Origin: Spirometra erinaceieuropaei
Taxonomy: Eukaryota > Platyhelminthes > Cestoda > Diphyllobothriidea > Diphyllobothriidae
Direction: 5' to 3'
DNA: 64,000 nt
Assembly: GCA_902702965.1 (NCBI GenBank)
Contig: CACRXP010000564.1
Location: 37,013 to 101,012, forward strand
This document shows positions 63,590 through 64,000 of this stretch, in pieces; positions within the stretch are counted from its first letter, which is position 1, and each line of letters opens with the position of its first letter. The translations under genes were made by a program, and so were the position numbers. The notes under the pieces are model-generated. The model did no database searches and was not told the DNA's origin. It was given only the letters and a program-made list of their open reading frames with translations.

Positions 63590-63935
63590 AAGATTAAAGG
63601 AGAATTCACTTTGATCCAATTGTGAAAAACTCCGTGCCTCAGTGGGATTCGAACACACGACAGCAAGGGGGATGGCTTTCGTGTAGCAAACGCTCTAACC
63701 ACCTGAGCTACGAGGCCCCGCCGGACGACGCGAGTTTTATCACACTTGGGTCAAGTTAACAGCTCAGGCTACTGCAACGTCTGCAATCCACTAAATCTGA
63801 TACAGTAAGCTGACTACCCAAGCAGGATTTCCTGAGTAATCCACCAAGAATCCACCAGATGACTACCAGGCTCACGTAATTCATAGATGTTTTGGCAAAT
63901 TCGAATAACTCATTTTGAACCAACTGTGAAGCAGA
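63590..63935 (-). repeat. SINE-A, minus strand
   Basis: tRNA-like module at 63636-63716: on the minus strand GCCTCGTAGCTCAGGTGGTT, B box TGTTCGAATCCC, 3' GAGGC pairing the 5' GCCTC. A long variable region separates the anticodon and T arms. The body (ATCTATGAATTACGTGAGCC on the minus strand) lies at 63.73-63.91 kb. This is the best-preserved tRNA module of the family. Confidence 0.8.
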
Positions 63936-64000
63936 ATCAGAACTAGAATCCGTCAACTGTCGCCTTCACCAAACCCGCAATTAATATCACAGCCATATTT

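Overview
The window looks like intergenic or intronic DNA of a repeat-rich animal genome, most plausibly a flatworm (cestode or trematode). No bacterial operon structure is present, long open frames are rare, and the recognisable coding matter is almost all decayed transposable elements: several Penelope-like element (PLE) endonuclease fragments, a CR1/Jockey-like LINE fragment, two Merlin-superfamily DNA elements, tRNA-derived SINE-like repeats and foldback MITEs. Degenerate TTAGGG-like tracts fit a metazoan. The species assignment is inference. One assembly gap (118 N) lies at 32971-33088.

Names used below. HR1: tRNA-headed repeat of about 311 bp that carries a hammerhead-ribozyme motif. 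PLE1, PLE2, PLE3: three Penelope-like families recognised by their GIY-YIG endonuclease C-termini. S345: a 345-bp tandem repeat. MITE-T: a foldback element of about 1 kb with TA target sites and CAGTAGGTG termini. SINE-A: a second tRNA-like repeat. D, F, H, I: dispersed repeats without recognised coding capacity.

Layout. 0-6 kb: unrecognised DNA, a telomere-like tract, SINE-A, a decayed S345 copy. 6.3-8.3 kb: complete MITE-T, then an inverted pair of HR1 copies and a PLE1 pseudo-LTR with a hammerhead on the minus strand. 9-22 kb: MITE-T copies, PLE3 remnants (10.5-11.1 and 18.3-18.7 kb), D and F repeats, an HR1 copy nested in a MITE-T. 22.5-26.5 kb: foldback repeat, PLE1 with its endonuclease, an HR1 cluster, a PLE2 remnant. 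26.5-30.8 kb: AT-rich DNA, H repeat, SINE-A. 31.3-32.0 kb: a 750-bp Merlin element with perfect 8-bp target duplication. 38-40.5 kb: I repeat, LINE fragment, HR1 inverted cluster. 40.7-41.0 and 59.2-60.1 kb: the only candidates for host-gene exons, all on the minus strand. 41.5-55.5 kb: MITE-T, PLE2, tandem duplications, PLE1 remnants, S345 array, tandem H repeat, PLE3 inverted pair, HR1. 60.7-61.6 kb: a Merlin-derived element filled with a 122-bp tandem repeat. The window ends in SINE-A.

The main discovery candidate is the density of hammerhead-type self-cleaving motifs: four sequence-unrelated families (HR1, PLE1 pseudo-LTR, PLE3 3' region, S345) each place CUGANGA, a stem II hairpin, GAAA, a short (mostly palindromic) stem III and a complementary stem I at the positions a hammerhead needs. 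HR1 copies show stem-I covariation. Together with the head-to-tail HR1 arrangement and the PLE fragments beside it, this suggests retrozyme-like circular RNAs reinserted by Penelope-type reverse transcriptases.
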